64,000 bases of DNA from Bradyrhizobium erythrophlei (GTDB lineage Bacteria > Pseudomonadota > Alphaproteobacteria > Rhizobiales > Xanthobacteraceae), in assembly GCF_900129505.1 (NCBI RefSeq), contig NZ_LT670818.1, positions 7,349,001 to 7,413,000 of the forward strand, written 5' to 3'. Position numbers and translations under genes: made by a program. The notes under the pieces are model-generated. The model was not told the DNA's origin. It ran no database searches and was given only the letters and a program-made list of their open reading frames with translations. Each line of letters starts with the position of its first letter. The first letter of the stretch is position 1. Positions 16,645 to 24,682 of the stretch are shown piece by piece.

Positions 16645-16995
16645 TTAGAGAAGGACCATGACCAGCAAGCGCGTCCGCGTGCTCTTGTTGCGCCAGCCGT
16701 GCGAAACGTCGGGGGCGAAGGTTATCGTATCGCCGCTGGCATAGGTTATGTCCGGCTGGCCTTCGACCAGTATCGCGCCCTCGCCTTCCACTATGTAGCA
16801 GACGGAACGCTCGGGCTGCGAATGCATCGCGATGAAGCCATTCGCTTCGATATCGACGAAGAGGACCTGCGCTTTTTCGTCTGTGATGTCGGCCGCCAGC
16901 CGCACGCCCTTGTTGGCAGCACCGTTGATTTCATCGAGGTCCTGCCAGGCAGGATCGGTGCGCGACAGGCCTTGATTGGTGACGAAGACAGCCAT
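16645..16995 (-). CDS. Small cupin protein
   Basis: 116 aa single-domain cupin. Barrel motif 1 is partly eroded (AMHSQPERSVCYIVEGEGAI, one His and one Glu) and motif 2 is GDTITFAPDVSHGW with one His, so metal binding is possible but with fewer ligands than a classical cupin dioxygenase. It starts 14 bp after the acetoacetate-decarboxylase-like gene and is probably cotranscribed with it. It may bind or isomerise the same metabolite; no specific reaction can be named. Confidence 0.7.
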   Translation of the reverse strand: MAVFVTNQGLSRTDPAWQDLDEINGAANKGVRLAADITDEKAQVLFVDIEANGFIAMHSQPERSVCYIVEGEGAILVEGQPDITYASGDTITFAPDVSHGWRNKSTRTRLLVMVLL

Positions 16996-17009
16996 GGCGG
17001 CACCAACTC

Positions 17010-17759
17010 TCAGTACTGGTGGAGAATACGGAACGTTTCCGGGTAGAGATCATCCATGGTCCCGTGCATCACTTGCGACACGCTGAGAGGCGCCAACCGC
17101 GTGACCGGATCGTCAGACTTGTCGTCGAAAACGAACGTGCCAGGACCGGCCTGGAAATCGAGATTCTCGAACAGGGACGTCGTGGTGATGAGGCGGCCGA
17201 CATCGCGGCTGCCACCGTCCAGGCTGGGGATCTCCTTGTAGAGGATGATAGGAAGGAAATCCATTTGCTTAATCTTGTCGCCGGCGACGGTTGCGGTCAC
17301 CTTGATAAGGTGGCGTCCGTTGCGAAACAGGCTGGCCCGTACCCGGCCTTGCACTTCGTCGATGGTGACGTGCCCGAACCGGGCCGGCCAACCCTGTACT
17401 TCGCGATAGCAGGTCAGACTCTCTTCCGTGCTGGTGTAGAGATAGGGGACATACTGCCCCACGAAATCACCGTATTTCACCGGAATGCACGGCATCGCGA
17501 AACTGTGCGCTCCGATATTGGGGACATCGGGACAGATAAAGAGGCACCAGACGACGAGATTGCCGTCCAGCGGCTCTAACTCGCGCGGCAAGACCTCGCG
17601 AATGGCGTCGGCTGCAGCGTCCGCCACCACGATCACGCAGCGGTTGTCGCGATATTGGTACGGGCCGGGGTGATAGAGCGGCGCGAAGGCCGGAACGCCA
17701 GCCGGCGGCTTCTTCGAAAGGTCGAGCTTACCAGCGCGCTCGCTGATCGGATGCGTCAT
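17010..17759 (-). CDS. Acetoacetate decarboxylase family protein lacking the Schiff-base lysine
   Basis: 249 aa; ATG at 17759 with GGAGGGG close upstream. The fold is recognisable along its length: GPYQYRDNRCVIVV, LPRELEP, the PVKYGDFVGQYVPYLYT strand and YREVQGWP. In clostridial ADC the last region reads RELSAYPKK, where the first Lys (K115) forms the Schiff base and the second (K116) lowers its pKa. Here the pair is Ala126-Arg127, so classical decarboxylation by imine chemistry should be impossible. Some ADC-family members act as aldolases, dehydratases or ligand binders. It is first in a two-gene unit with the cupin and has operator-like repeats directly upstream. Confidence 0.75.
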   Translation of the reverse strand: MTHPISERAGKLDLSKKPPAGVPAFAPLYHPGPYQYRDNRCVIVVADAAADAIREVLPRELEPLDGNLVVWCLFICPDVPNIGAHSFAMPCIPVKYGDFVGQYVPYLYTSTEESLTCYREVQGWPARFGHVTIDEVQGRVRASLFRNGRHLIKVTATVAGDKIKQMDFLPIILYKEIPSLDGGSRDVGRLITTTSLFENLDFQAGPGTFVFDDKSDDPVTRLAPLSVSQVMHGTMDDLYPETFRILHQY

Positions 17760-17774
17760 GGTCCCCTCCACTAT

Positions 17775-17805
17775 ACAATTTTGTCTTATTGTATTGTCCT
17801 ACAAA
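17775..17805. promoter_or_regulatory. Candidate FadR-type operator cluster (site 3)
   Basis: ACAATTTTGT at 17775-17784, identical to the element beside sites 1 and 2, is followed by TTGTCCTACAA at 17794-17804, which matches T-N-G-T-N3-A-C-N-A. The cluster sits 16-46 bp upstream of the ADC-like ATG, where a bound repressor would cover the promoter or transcription start. Confidence 0.6.
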
Positions 17806-17907
17806 TTATACTTACAGTCCCTTGTCAAGCTCGTTTGGCACGCTGAGGTCGCGCACCTTGCCGAAATACATCAGTTCCCAGATGGCAAAATCGTCGAAAC
17901 GCTCCGC

Positions 17908-18121
17908 TTCCGCGCGGACCGCGAGCCGAACAAGCAGCTTGCGTTCGGCTATGGCGCGGATCTTTGCCTGGGCCAGCACCTCGCCAAGATGGAGATGCGC
18001 ATCCTGTACGAGGAACTCCTCCGCGGCTGAAATCGGTCGAACTCGCCGGCAAGCCGACGATGTCGGAGGCCCTGTTCGCCAACGGGCCGAAGAGCTTGCC
18101 GATCCGGTTCGAATTCTCCTA
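17908..18121 (+). pseudogene. Cytochrome P450 C-terminal remnant with frameshift
   Basis: The frame reads FRADREPNKQLAFGYG then ADLCLGQHLAKMEM, the unmistakable P450 haem loop with the Cys ligand codon at 17965, then EELLRG and a stop at 18028. One base out of frame the end of a P450 continues (LKSVELAGKPTMSEAL, then NGPKSLPIRFEFS and a stop at 18121). A single C seems to have been lost around 18019-18026. The roughly 350 N-terminal residues of a P450 are missing; the sequence just upstream is not P450-like. Remnant of an oxidative gene that once belonged to the locus. Nothing else is visible up to the kinase gene at 18275. Confidence 0.85.
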
Positions 18122-18274
18122 GGCTCGGCACGCGTTTCGAACCCAAGCCGAAGGTGCTTCGGCCGGCCTTTCACGACAGCGCATCCACGCCTGGGTCGAG
18201 ACCCAGCGCTGGTCGCCGGAACTTCAACCGGCCAATGAAGAAGGCCGCCAAAAGGGGCGGGAGGAAATGCGGCG

Positions 18275-19357
18275 ATGAATTTTCTGGCCCCGGATCCGCT
18301 CCAGATCGACCCGGAGTGGATGACGTGTGCGCTGCGCGGAGCTGGCGCCATACGCGGGACCAAGGTTGTGGACATGACCTGCAAGCCGGTAGGCAACGGA
18401 CTTGTTGGGGACAGCTATCGTTTCGGCCTCGCCTATGAAGAGGTCGAGCCCGACGCGCCGGCCAGCGTAATCGGTAAGTTTCCGGCGGCCGATCCAGACA
18501 GCCGCCGTTCGGGTTCTGCACACCTGCTCTATCTGCGCGAGGTGTGTTTCTATCGCGAGCTTGCCCACACCCTCGCCATCCATACGCCCCGCCCCTTCGT
18601 CGCCGAGATCGATCCTGAAACCGACGACTTCGTCTTGATCCTGGAGGACCTGGCGCCGTTCCGGCAGGTGGATCAGCTCGCCGGCTGTTCCCTCGAAGAC
18701 GCCAGGACCGTGCTGGCGGAGGCTGCGGCGTTGCACGCATCCCGCTGGGGCGACCCGGCGTTGCAATCCCTGGACTGGCTGGCGGTCCGCCCCGCTCGCG
18801 CCTCGGCCACGGTGAATGAGACGCTGCCTCCCATCATCCGTCTCTTCAAAGACCGCTACCGGGACGCGCTCGAACCGGAACTTCTTGCGCTCGTGGAAAA
18901 GCTTCCCGAAGTGCTGGCGCGCAGCCGAGAGGACCAATCGTCACCGCGCACGGTTCAGCATGCCGACTTCCGGCTCGACAATCTGCTCTTCGACGTCAAG
19001 GGCGGAGCGCGGCCGATGGCGACGCTCGATTGGCAGACCGTGAGAATCGGACCGGGTGCCACGGACGTGGCCTATTTTCTGTCCGCGGGCCTCGATCCGT
19101 CCGAGCGGCGTCAGCACGAAGCCGATCTGGTGCGTTTCTATCACGCCGAGCTGACCAGGCGCGGCGTGCGGAACTATGATTGGAACCATTGCTGGCATGA
19201 CTATCGGCGTCAGACCTTTCACGGGATCCTGATGGGCGTGTTCTCCGCCCTCAGCGTCGCGCGTACCGAACGGGGCGATGCGCTGTTTCTGAAAATGACG
19301 CGAGGCGCCTGCGAACAGGCGCTCGACCACCGAAGCTTTGACCTCTGGCAGGTATGA
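18275..19357 (+). CDS. APH-type phosphotransferase (ACAD10/11- and LvaA-like kinase)
   Basis: 360 aa; ATG with GGGAGG about 10 bp upstream. Aminoglycoside-phosphotransferase/choline-kinase fold: an ATP-anchoring region with VIGKFPA near 70, the catalytic loop VQHADFRLDNLLFD near 230 (Asp base and Asn metal ligand), and TLDWQTVRIG with the second metal Asp. In mammalian ACAD10/11 such a kinase is fused to an acyl-CoA dehydrogenase, and in Pseudomonas putida LvaA phosphorylates 4-hydroxyvaleryl-CoA before an ACAD partner acts. An ACAD lies 1.4 kb away here. I infer phosphorylation of a hydroxyacyl-CoA rather than antibiotic resistance. Confidence 0.8.
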   Translation: MNFLAPDPLQIDPEWMTCALRGAGAIRGTKVVDMTCKPVGNGLVGDSYRFGLAYEEVEPDAPASVIGKFPAADPDSRRSGSAHLLYLREVCFYRELAHTLAIHTPRPFVAEIDPETDDFVLILEDLAPFRQVDQLAGCSLEDARTVLAEAAALHASRWGDPALQSLDWLAVRPARASATVNETLPPIIRLFKDRYRDALEPELLALVEKLPEVLARSREDQSSPRTVQHADFRLDNLLFDVKGGARPMATLDWQTVRIGPGATDVAYFLSAGLDPSERRQHEADLVRFYHAELTRRGVRNYDWNHCWHDYRRQTFHGILMGVFSALSVARTERGDALFLKMTRGACEQALDHRSFDLWQV

Positions 19358-19459
19358 CCGGGAAACGCCCATGCAGAGACCGGCAGCCGTCGCGCGAATT
19401 TGGGCCTGCCCTTGGCTGCCCGGAACTACGCAACTTAACCACCGTCGCAGGAAGGCCCC

Positions 19460-20587
19460 ATGCTCAACAAGCTAGACGACTTCCCCATCCACCAGACGCC
19501 GGAGCCGATTGCTGTTCCAGTGACCAGCGACCGCAATGTCTACGATCGGACATGGTTCAATGGCTACGCCAGCGACGGCTCCTATTATTTCGGCATCGGG
19601 ATGGCAATCTATCCGCATCGCGGGATCCTGGACTGCGCCTTCAGCGTCGTGCAGCCGGGCGGGCGCCAGTATTGCTTCTACGGCTCGCGCCGTGCTCCGA
19701 TAGAGCGCACGGACATGCAAGTCGGCCCCTTCCGCCTGCACGTGGTCGAGCCCATGCGCCGAGCCCGGGTAGTGCTGGTGGACAACGCCAGCGGCGTCTC
19801 CTGCGACCTGACCTTCTCGGCCCGCTCGGCGGCGATCCAGGAAGCCCGCCAGACCCTATGGTCGGGCGCGCGGCGCGTGATGGACGCCACCCGCTTCGAC
19901 CAGTTCGGCCGCTGGAGCGGCGTGGTGCGCCATCCGGACGGGGAGATCCATGTCGACGAAGCTGTCTGCCACGGGACCAAGGACCGCTCCTGGGGCGTGC
20001 GCAACGTCGGCGAGCGCGAGGTCGCCGGCGCGCCGACTGCATCCCCGAGCGTATTCTTCCTCTGGGCGCCGCTGGTGTGGGACGACCACATTTCCCACGC
20101 CATCTTCTTCGACGGTCCGCGCGGTGAGGCCTTGATCAGGGAAGCCATTGTTGCACCGCTCTACCCGACGGAAGCCGCCGTGCCCGGCGTTGAAGACGGA
20201 AAGGACCAGCGCATGGCAACCGCACGTCATCGGGTGAAGTATGTTGCCAGCACGCGGCTGGCGCGGTCCGCCGAGATCGACCTGATTGATCACGACGGCA
20301 AGACGCGCACGATCGCCCTCGAACCAATCCTGAAATTCCAGATGAAGGGCCTCGGCTACGGCCATCCCCAATGGGGACAGGGCATGTGGAAGGGCGAGTT
20401 GGAAATCGGTGGGGAGTCATTCGATCCGCAACAGCTGGATCCCCTCGCGCGGGAGCATCTTCACGTCCAGCAGGTTGTCCGCGCCAGCGATGGAGAGCGC
20501 ACCGGCGTCGGCGTGCTGGAGCAGATTTGTCTCGGTCCCTATGAACCATCCGGGTTCGTTGGCCTCTCCGACGGGGCAAAAGGTTAG
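19460..20587 (+). CDS. AttH/CrtC-like lipocalin-fold protein
   Basis: 375 aa; AGGAAGG 5 bp before the ATG. No signal peptide. Trp/Tyr-rich beta strands with RTWFNGYASDGSYYFGIG near the start and the DRSWGVRNVG motif near 180 resemble the double-lipocalin fold of hydroxyneurosporene synthase (CrtC), AttH and tocopherol-cyclase-like proteins. Some relatives hydrate or cyclise isoprenoid chains; many are of unknown function. It lies 100 bp after the kinase gene on the same strand, so the two are probably one unit. A terpenoid substrate would fit the fold but is only a guess. Confidence 0.6.
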   Translation: MLNKLDDFPIHQTPEPIAVPVTSDRNVYDRTWFNGYASDGSYYFGIGMAIYPHRGILDCAFSVVQPGGRQYCFYGSRRAPIERTDMQVGPFRLHVVEPMRRARVVLVDNASGVSCDLTFSARSAAIQEARQTLWSGARRVMDATRFDQFGRWSGVVRHPDGEIHVDEAVCHGTKDRSWGVRNVGEREVAGAPTASPSVFFLWAPLVWDDHISHAIFFDGPRGEALIREAIVAPLYPTEAAVPGVEDGKDQRMATARHRVKYVASTRLARSAEIDLIDHDGKTRTIALEPILKFQMKGLGYGHPQWGQGMWKGELEIGGESFDPQQLDPLAREHLHVQQVVRASDGERTGVGVLEQICLGPYEPSGFVGLSDGAKG

Positions 20588-20761
20588 CCGATTGGTCGCA
20601 TCCACGCGGCTCCGGAGGGCTCTACCGAAGGTTGGGTTTGGGCCAGCAGCGACTGCGTCAATCCGACGACCAATCTCAGCAAACCATGCGAAACGTTACA
20701 TCGAGCGAAAGCTCTTGTTCGTCTCAAGAATTTCCAGCGTCGATTTGCCCGCCTCTGCCTT

Positions 20762-21970
20762 TTAATTCGAGTACTTCCGCAGCTCCAGCCGGGCAATCTG
20801 GTTGCGATGAACTTCGTCCGGTCCATCGGCGAGGCGCAATAGGCGAGCGGTAGCGTAGGCCGCAGCCAATCCGAAGTCGTTACTGGTTCCCCCGCCGCCA
20901 TGCGCCTGTATCGCCCAGTCGATGACCTGGCAGGCCATGTTGGGCACGGCTACCTTGATCATCGCAATCTCGGCCTTTGCCACCTTGTTTCCGACCGTGT
21001 CCATGGCATGGGCAGCATTGAGCGTCAGCAAGCGGGCCTGCTCGATCATGATCCGCGCTTCCGCGATCCGCTCCTGCGTTACCGTCTGTTCGGACACGCG
21101 CTTGCCGAAAGCGATGCGGCTCGATGCGCGACGGCACATCCTTTCCAGCGTACGCTCGGAAAGCCCGATCAGTCGCATGCAATGATGGATACGGCCCGGC
21201 CCAAGGCGACCCTGTGCGATCTCGAACCCACGCCCTTCCCCGAGCAGAATGTTGCTTACCGGCACGCGGACATTCTCGAACAGGACCTCTGAGGCGCGAT
21301 CAGGCACGCCATAGAATCCGAAAACGGGAATCGGTCGCAGGACCTGAACGCCCGGCGTGTCCATCGGCACCAAAACCATCGATTGCTGGCGATGCCTGTC
21401 CGCGTTGTCAGGATCAGTCTTGCCCATGAAGACGCAAATCTTGCAGCGCGGATCGGTCGCGTTGGTCGTATACCATTTACGGCCATTGATAACGTAGTGA
21501 TCGCGGTCGCGCACGATCGAGCTCTCGATGTTGGTGGCGTCGCTCGATGCTACCGCCGGCTCGGTCATTGCAAAACAGGAGCGGATTTCACCCGCCAGCA
21601 GCGGCTTCAGCCAACGATCCTGATGTTCCTTGGTACCGTAGCGCGCGAGCACTTCCATGTTGCCAGTGTCAGGCGCCGAGCAATTGAAGAGTTCGGGCGC
21701 GAGATGCGAGCGCCCCATGATTTCACAGAGCGGCGCATATTCGAAATTCGTCAGGCCGGCGCCGTGGTCGCTTTCCGGAAGGAACAGATTCCAAAGTCCC
21801 TCAGCCCTGGCCTTGGGCTTCAGTTCTTCGACAACCGGATAGACCTTCCAGGGGCCAAGTTCCTCGGCCTCCTTGTAAAAGCGCTCTTCATTCGGGTAGA
21901 CGTGCCGGTCCATGAACGACACGACCCGCCGTTTGAGCGCGACGACTTTTTCTGACTCTGGATAAAGCAT
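20762..21970 (-). CDS. Acyl-CoA dehydrogenase, ACAD10/11-like
   Basis: 402 aa; ATG after GGAAGGAG. ACAD fold with [16 protein letters not shown] (flavin/substrate loop), [12 protein letters not shown], the FGKRVSEQ helix, and the C-terminal [17 protein letters not shown] followed by DGPDEVHR. The ending and the SSDATN loop fit the ACAD10/11 branch better than medium-chain ACADs. In that branch the dehydrogenase domain works with an APH-type kinase on 4-hydroxyacyl-CoA, and such a kinase is encoded at 18275. It is the last gene of the minus-strand operon that starts with the permease at 28991, 44 bp after the ATPase gene. Confidence 0.87.
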   Translation of the reverse strand: MLYPESEKVVALKRRVVSFMDRHVYPNEERFYKEAEELGPWKVYPVVEELKPKARAEGLWNLFLPESDHGAGLTNFEYAPLCEIMGRSHLAPELFNCSAPDTGNMEVLARYGTKEHQDRWLKPLLAGEIRSCFAMTEPAVASSDATNIESSIVRDRDHYVINGRKWYTTNATDPRCKICVFMGKTDPDNADRHRQQSMVLVPMDTPGVQVLRPIPVFGFYGVPDRASEVLFENVRVPVSNILLGEGRGFEIAQGRLGPGRIHHCMRLIGLSERTLERMCRRASSRIAFGKRVSEQTVTQERIAEARIMIEQARLLTLNAAHAMDTVGNKVAKAEIAMIKVAVPNMACQVIDWAIQAHGGGGTSNDFGLAAAYATARLLRLADGPDEVHRNQIARLELRKYSN

Positions 21971-22014
21971 TTTTCTCCTTCCAAATCCGTAGACCGCGAT
22001 CAGGTTCTTCGCCC

Positions 22015-23559
22015 TCAGTGAATCGCGGCATACATGATTTTCTCTTCCGTGGCCTGGGCAGCGGTCATTTCCTCGACGATCCGGCCGCCCCGCGCCACCA
22101 GGATGCGATCGGAGATCGCCATAACTTCCGGCAGGTACGACGATATCACGATAACGGCCTTGCCTTCGGCCGCCAGCGCGCGAATGGCGGCATGAATTTG
22201 CGGGATCGCGCCGACGTCGACGCCTCGCGTCGGCTCGTCGAAGATCACGACCGATGGTTCCTGCGCGAGTGATTTCGCCACGACGACCTTCTGCTGGTTG
22301 CCGCCGGAATACTCGACGATCCTCAGGCTGCGCTTGAGCGCGGAGATGGAGAGCGCCTTGACCCAGCGATCGGCGATCTTCTTCCTCTGCTTGAGCGAAT
22401 AGAGCAGCCGTCGCCCGCCCTTCGGCGACGCCAGATAGCCGAGATAAACATTATCATCCGCGGTCATGGTCTCGAAGAAGCCGTCGAGTTTGCGGTCCTC
22501 GGTGATATATACAATGCCATCCCGCACCGCCTGCCGCGGTACCCGATAGCGAATCGGCCGGTCGTTGAGATAGATCAGCCCGCCGCGCAGGAAATTCCGC
22601 TTGCGCGCGCCGCAGATGACATGAGCGATCTCGGTGCGGCCTGAACCGACAAGCCCCGCCATGCCAACCACCTCACCTTCATAGACCGAAAACGACATAT
22701 TCTTCACGACGCTGCCCATCGTGACGTTCTCGACCGACAACACCCGACGCCTATCCTTGTCCGTCCCCCCGCGTGGCTCGACAGCCGCCACACCTTCCGC
22801 TTCGACCGCCGCATAGTGCGTCGCGGCGATGTCGCGGCCAACCATCATTCGCACGATCGCCGGCCGGGCGAGCCCGGCCGCCGGACCGGTATGCACGAGC
22901 TTGCCGTCGCGTAGCACGGTGATGCGATCGGCGATCTTCAGCGCCTCTTCGAGCGCATGCGAAATGAAGATAATTCCAACACCCTGCGAGCGCAGGCTGT
23001 TCAAGAGATGAAACAGGTGCTGCATCTCTTCCGGCGTAAGACTCGCGGTTGGCTCGTCGAAAATAATTACCCGTGCATTGTGGCGTACCGCGCGCGCGAT
23101 CTCGACCATTTGCCGCTTCGCGGTCCCGAGCGTTTCGACAAGTGCGAGCGGATCGACGTTGAAATTGAGCGCCTGCTGCGATTGCTGGGCAGCGATATTG
23201 ATCTTGCGATAGACGGTGAAGAATTTCTCCATGCCGAGTTCGAGGTTCTGCGCAACGGTCATCGAGGGAACGAGACTGGTCTCCTGATAGACCATGGCCA
23301 CGCCGTTTTTCAGCGCCTCACCGGGAGACGAAAACGAAACCTGCGTCCCGCCCAGAATGTAGGCGCCCGACGTCAGCTCGATGGCGCCGGAAATCGCCTT
23401 GCACAGGGTCGACTTGCCCGCGCCGTTTTCTCCGAGCACCGCATGGATTTCACCGGGTCGCAGGTCGAAATCGACGCTGTCGATGGCATGAATGCCGCCA
23501 TAGACCTTGCTGCCGGCGACAATCCGCAGAACCGGCGCTACCTCGGCGCTATTACTCAT
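22015..23559 (-). CDS. Sugar-type ABC transporter ATPase, two NBDs (second system)
   Basis: 514 aa from the ATG at 23559 (GGGAG 7 bp upstream); upstream in-frame ATGs lie inside the previous gene. NBD1 has GENGAGKST and [16 protein letters not shown]2 has GLVGSGRTE (P-loop Lys absent, as usual in this class), [12 protein letters not shown] and a complete [12 protein letters not shown]. So, unlike the ATPase at 14021, its second Walker B is intact. It works with the permeases at 24666 and 27990 and the binding protein at 26918. It overlaps the lactonase-like gene by 8 bp. Confidence 0.9.
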   Translation of the reverse strand: MSNSAEVAPVLRIVAGSKVYGGIHAIDSVDFDLRPGEIHAVLGENGAGKSTLCKAISGAIELTSGAYILGGTQVSFSSPGEALKNGVAMVYQETSLVPSMTVAQNLELGMEKFFTVYRKINIAAQQSQQALNFNVDPLALVETLGTAKRQMVEIARAVRHNARVIIFDEPTASLTPEEMQHLFHLLNSLRSQGVGIIFISHALEEALKIADRITVLRDGKLVHTGPAAGLARPAIVRMMVGRDIAATHYAAVEAEGVAAVEPRGGTDKDRRRVLSVENVTMGSVVKNMSFSVYEGEVVGMAGLVGSGRTEIAHVICGARKRNFLRGGLIYLNDRPIRYRVPRQAVRDGIVYITEDRKLDGFFETMTADDNVYLGYLASPKGGRRLLYSLKQRKKIADRWVKALSISALKRSLRIVEYSGGNQQKVVVAKSLAQEPSVVIFDEPTRGVDVGAIPQIHAAIRALAAEGKAVIVISSYLPEVMAISDRILVARGGRIVEEMTAAQATEEKIMYAAIH

Positions 23560-24682
23560 CGTGTTCTCCCGCTGATCTCTCGTCACTGACGGGCAACTCG
23601 GCGATCTTGCCATGTCCCTTCGACACCACCAGGACACGGCCGCGGTCATCCGCGACGGCCGTAACGCCATGAAGCTGACCCGAGGCACGGCTATGAAAGC
23701 TTTCGACGGCATGCCCCCTGGCGTCGAGGCGCGTCACCAGACCGTAAGATCGCGGCGGTGCCCACGGCTTTTGAATGCCAAGTTTCTTGATCCGGCCGAT
23801 CTGCGTCGGCTCCCGACAGTCGAACGCCCCTCCAAGGGTCGGCCCGACCCACAGATTCGGAGGAACGCTGGCCATCATCCTTGCACGAAATGCATGCTCG
23901 CGCAGGACGAATTCGGTGAGTTGCGTTCGCAGGGCAAAGAAGGCGAGCCAGTAGTGGCCGCCTGCGCCGCGCACTATGCGTGACGGATAACCGGCAAAAT
24001 TTTTCACTAGCACCCGCGGCTCGCCGCCCGACCGCTCCAATTCGCGCAGGCGATGCGACCACGACTCCGTGACGAAGACACTCTCCTCGTCGTGAGTCAC
24101 CGCGACGCCGCCCGGCCAATCAAGACCATCGGCGACAACGCGTGCATTCGTCAGCGCTGCGTCGCAGGTGATCAGGCGTCCGGAGGGCGAACGCTTTTGC
24201 ATCAGATCCGGCAGCCATTGATCGGGCGTGTTGTGCCGGGACCCATCAGTTAGGAAGATCGTTCCATCGGAGGCAACGGCGACCGCCGTCGGACAGCCGA
24301 TCGCCGCGCCGTCAACCTTCTCGAGCCATCCCCTTATTTTGCCGGCGCCATCGACAGTGCAAATCCCGCGTTCGGGAACGCAAACCACAAGGCCCGTCAT
24401 CTCCGACCATGCCAGGCCGCCGGCCTTCCCTTCAATCCGGACAAATGGGCGGCGCGTTTCGAAATCCCGGCCTGTGCAGGCATAGATTGTCTGCCCGGCC
24501 GAAACGTACAATGTACCCTCACCGTCCAGCACCAGCGCATCGGGTGAATCGAAGATGTCTCCGAGCTGCCGCGCCCGATCGAGCCGTTCGTTCGGCGAGA
24601 AGCCGCCATCGAGAACCGGGATCGAGTGGACGTCCCGATTCGGAAAGAAGATGCGGTCGACGATATCACGCGCTAACGACAC
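23552..24682 (-). CDS. SMP-30/strictosidine-synthase-like beta-propeller protein
   Basis: 376 aa from the GTG at 24682 (GAGGA 6 bp upstream), overlapping the upstream fusion gene by 17 bp; the open frame extends 76 codons further but only through that gene. Propeller blades are recognisable: SPDALVLDGEGTLYVS, GCPTAVAVASDGTIFLTDG, WPGGVAVTHDEESVFVTE, GYPSRIVRGAGGHYWLAF. These match the six-bladed SMP-30/gluconolactonase/strictosidine-synthase superfamily, which hydrolyses lactones or phosphotriesters. No signal peptide. It is a paralogue of the C-terminal half of the protein at 24666. Lactone hydrolysis is inferred. Confidence 0.8.
   Translation of the reverse strand: MSLARDIVDRIFFPNRDVHSIPVLDGGFSPNERLDRARQLGDIFDSPDALVLDGEGTLYVSAGQTIYACTGRDFETRRPFVRIEGKAGGLAWSEMTGLVVCVPERGICTVDGAGKIRGWLEKVDGAAIGCPTAVAVASDGTIFLTDGSRHNTPDQWLPDLMQKRSPSGRLITCDAALTNARVVADGLDWPGGVAVTHDEESVFVTESWSHRLRELERSGGEPRVLVKNFAGYPSRIVRGAGGHYWLAFFALRTQLTEFVLREHAFRARMMASVPPNLWVGPTLGGAFDCREPTQIGRIKKLGIQKPWAPPRSYGLVTRLDARGHAVESFHSRASGQLHGVTAVADDRGRVLVVSKGHGKIAELPVSDERSAGEHDE

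Noticed and set aside
17812..18396. A 194-codon open frame on the minus strand across the P450 remnant and the start of the APH-kinase gene
   Set aside because: Arginine/serine-rich, no ribosome site, and it opposes a clear kinase start and the P450 haem loop on the plus strand.
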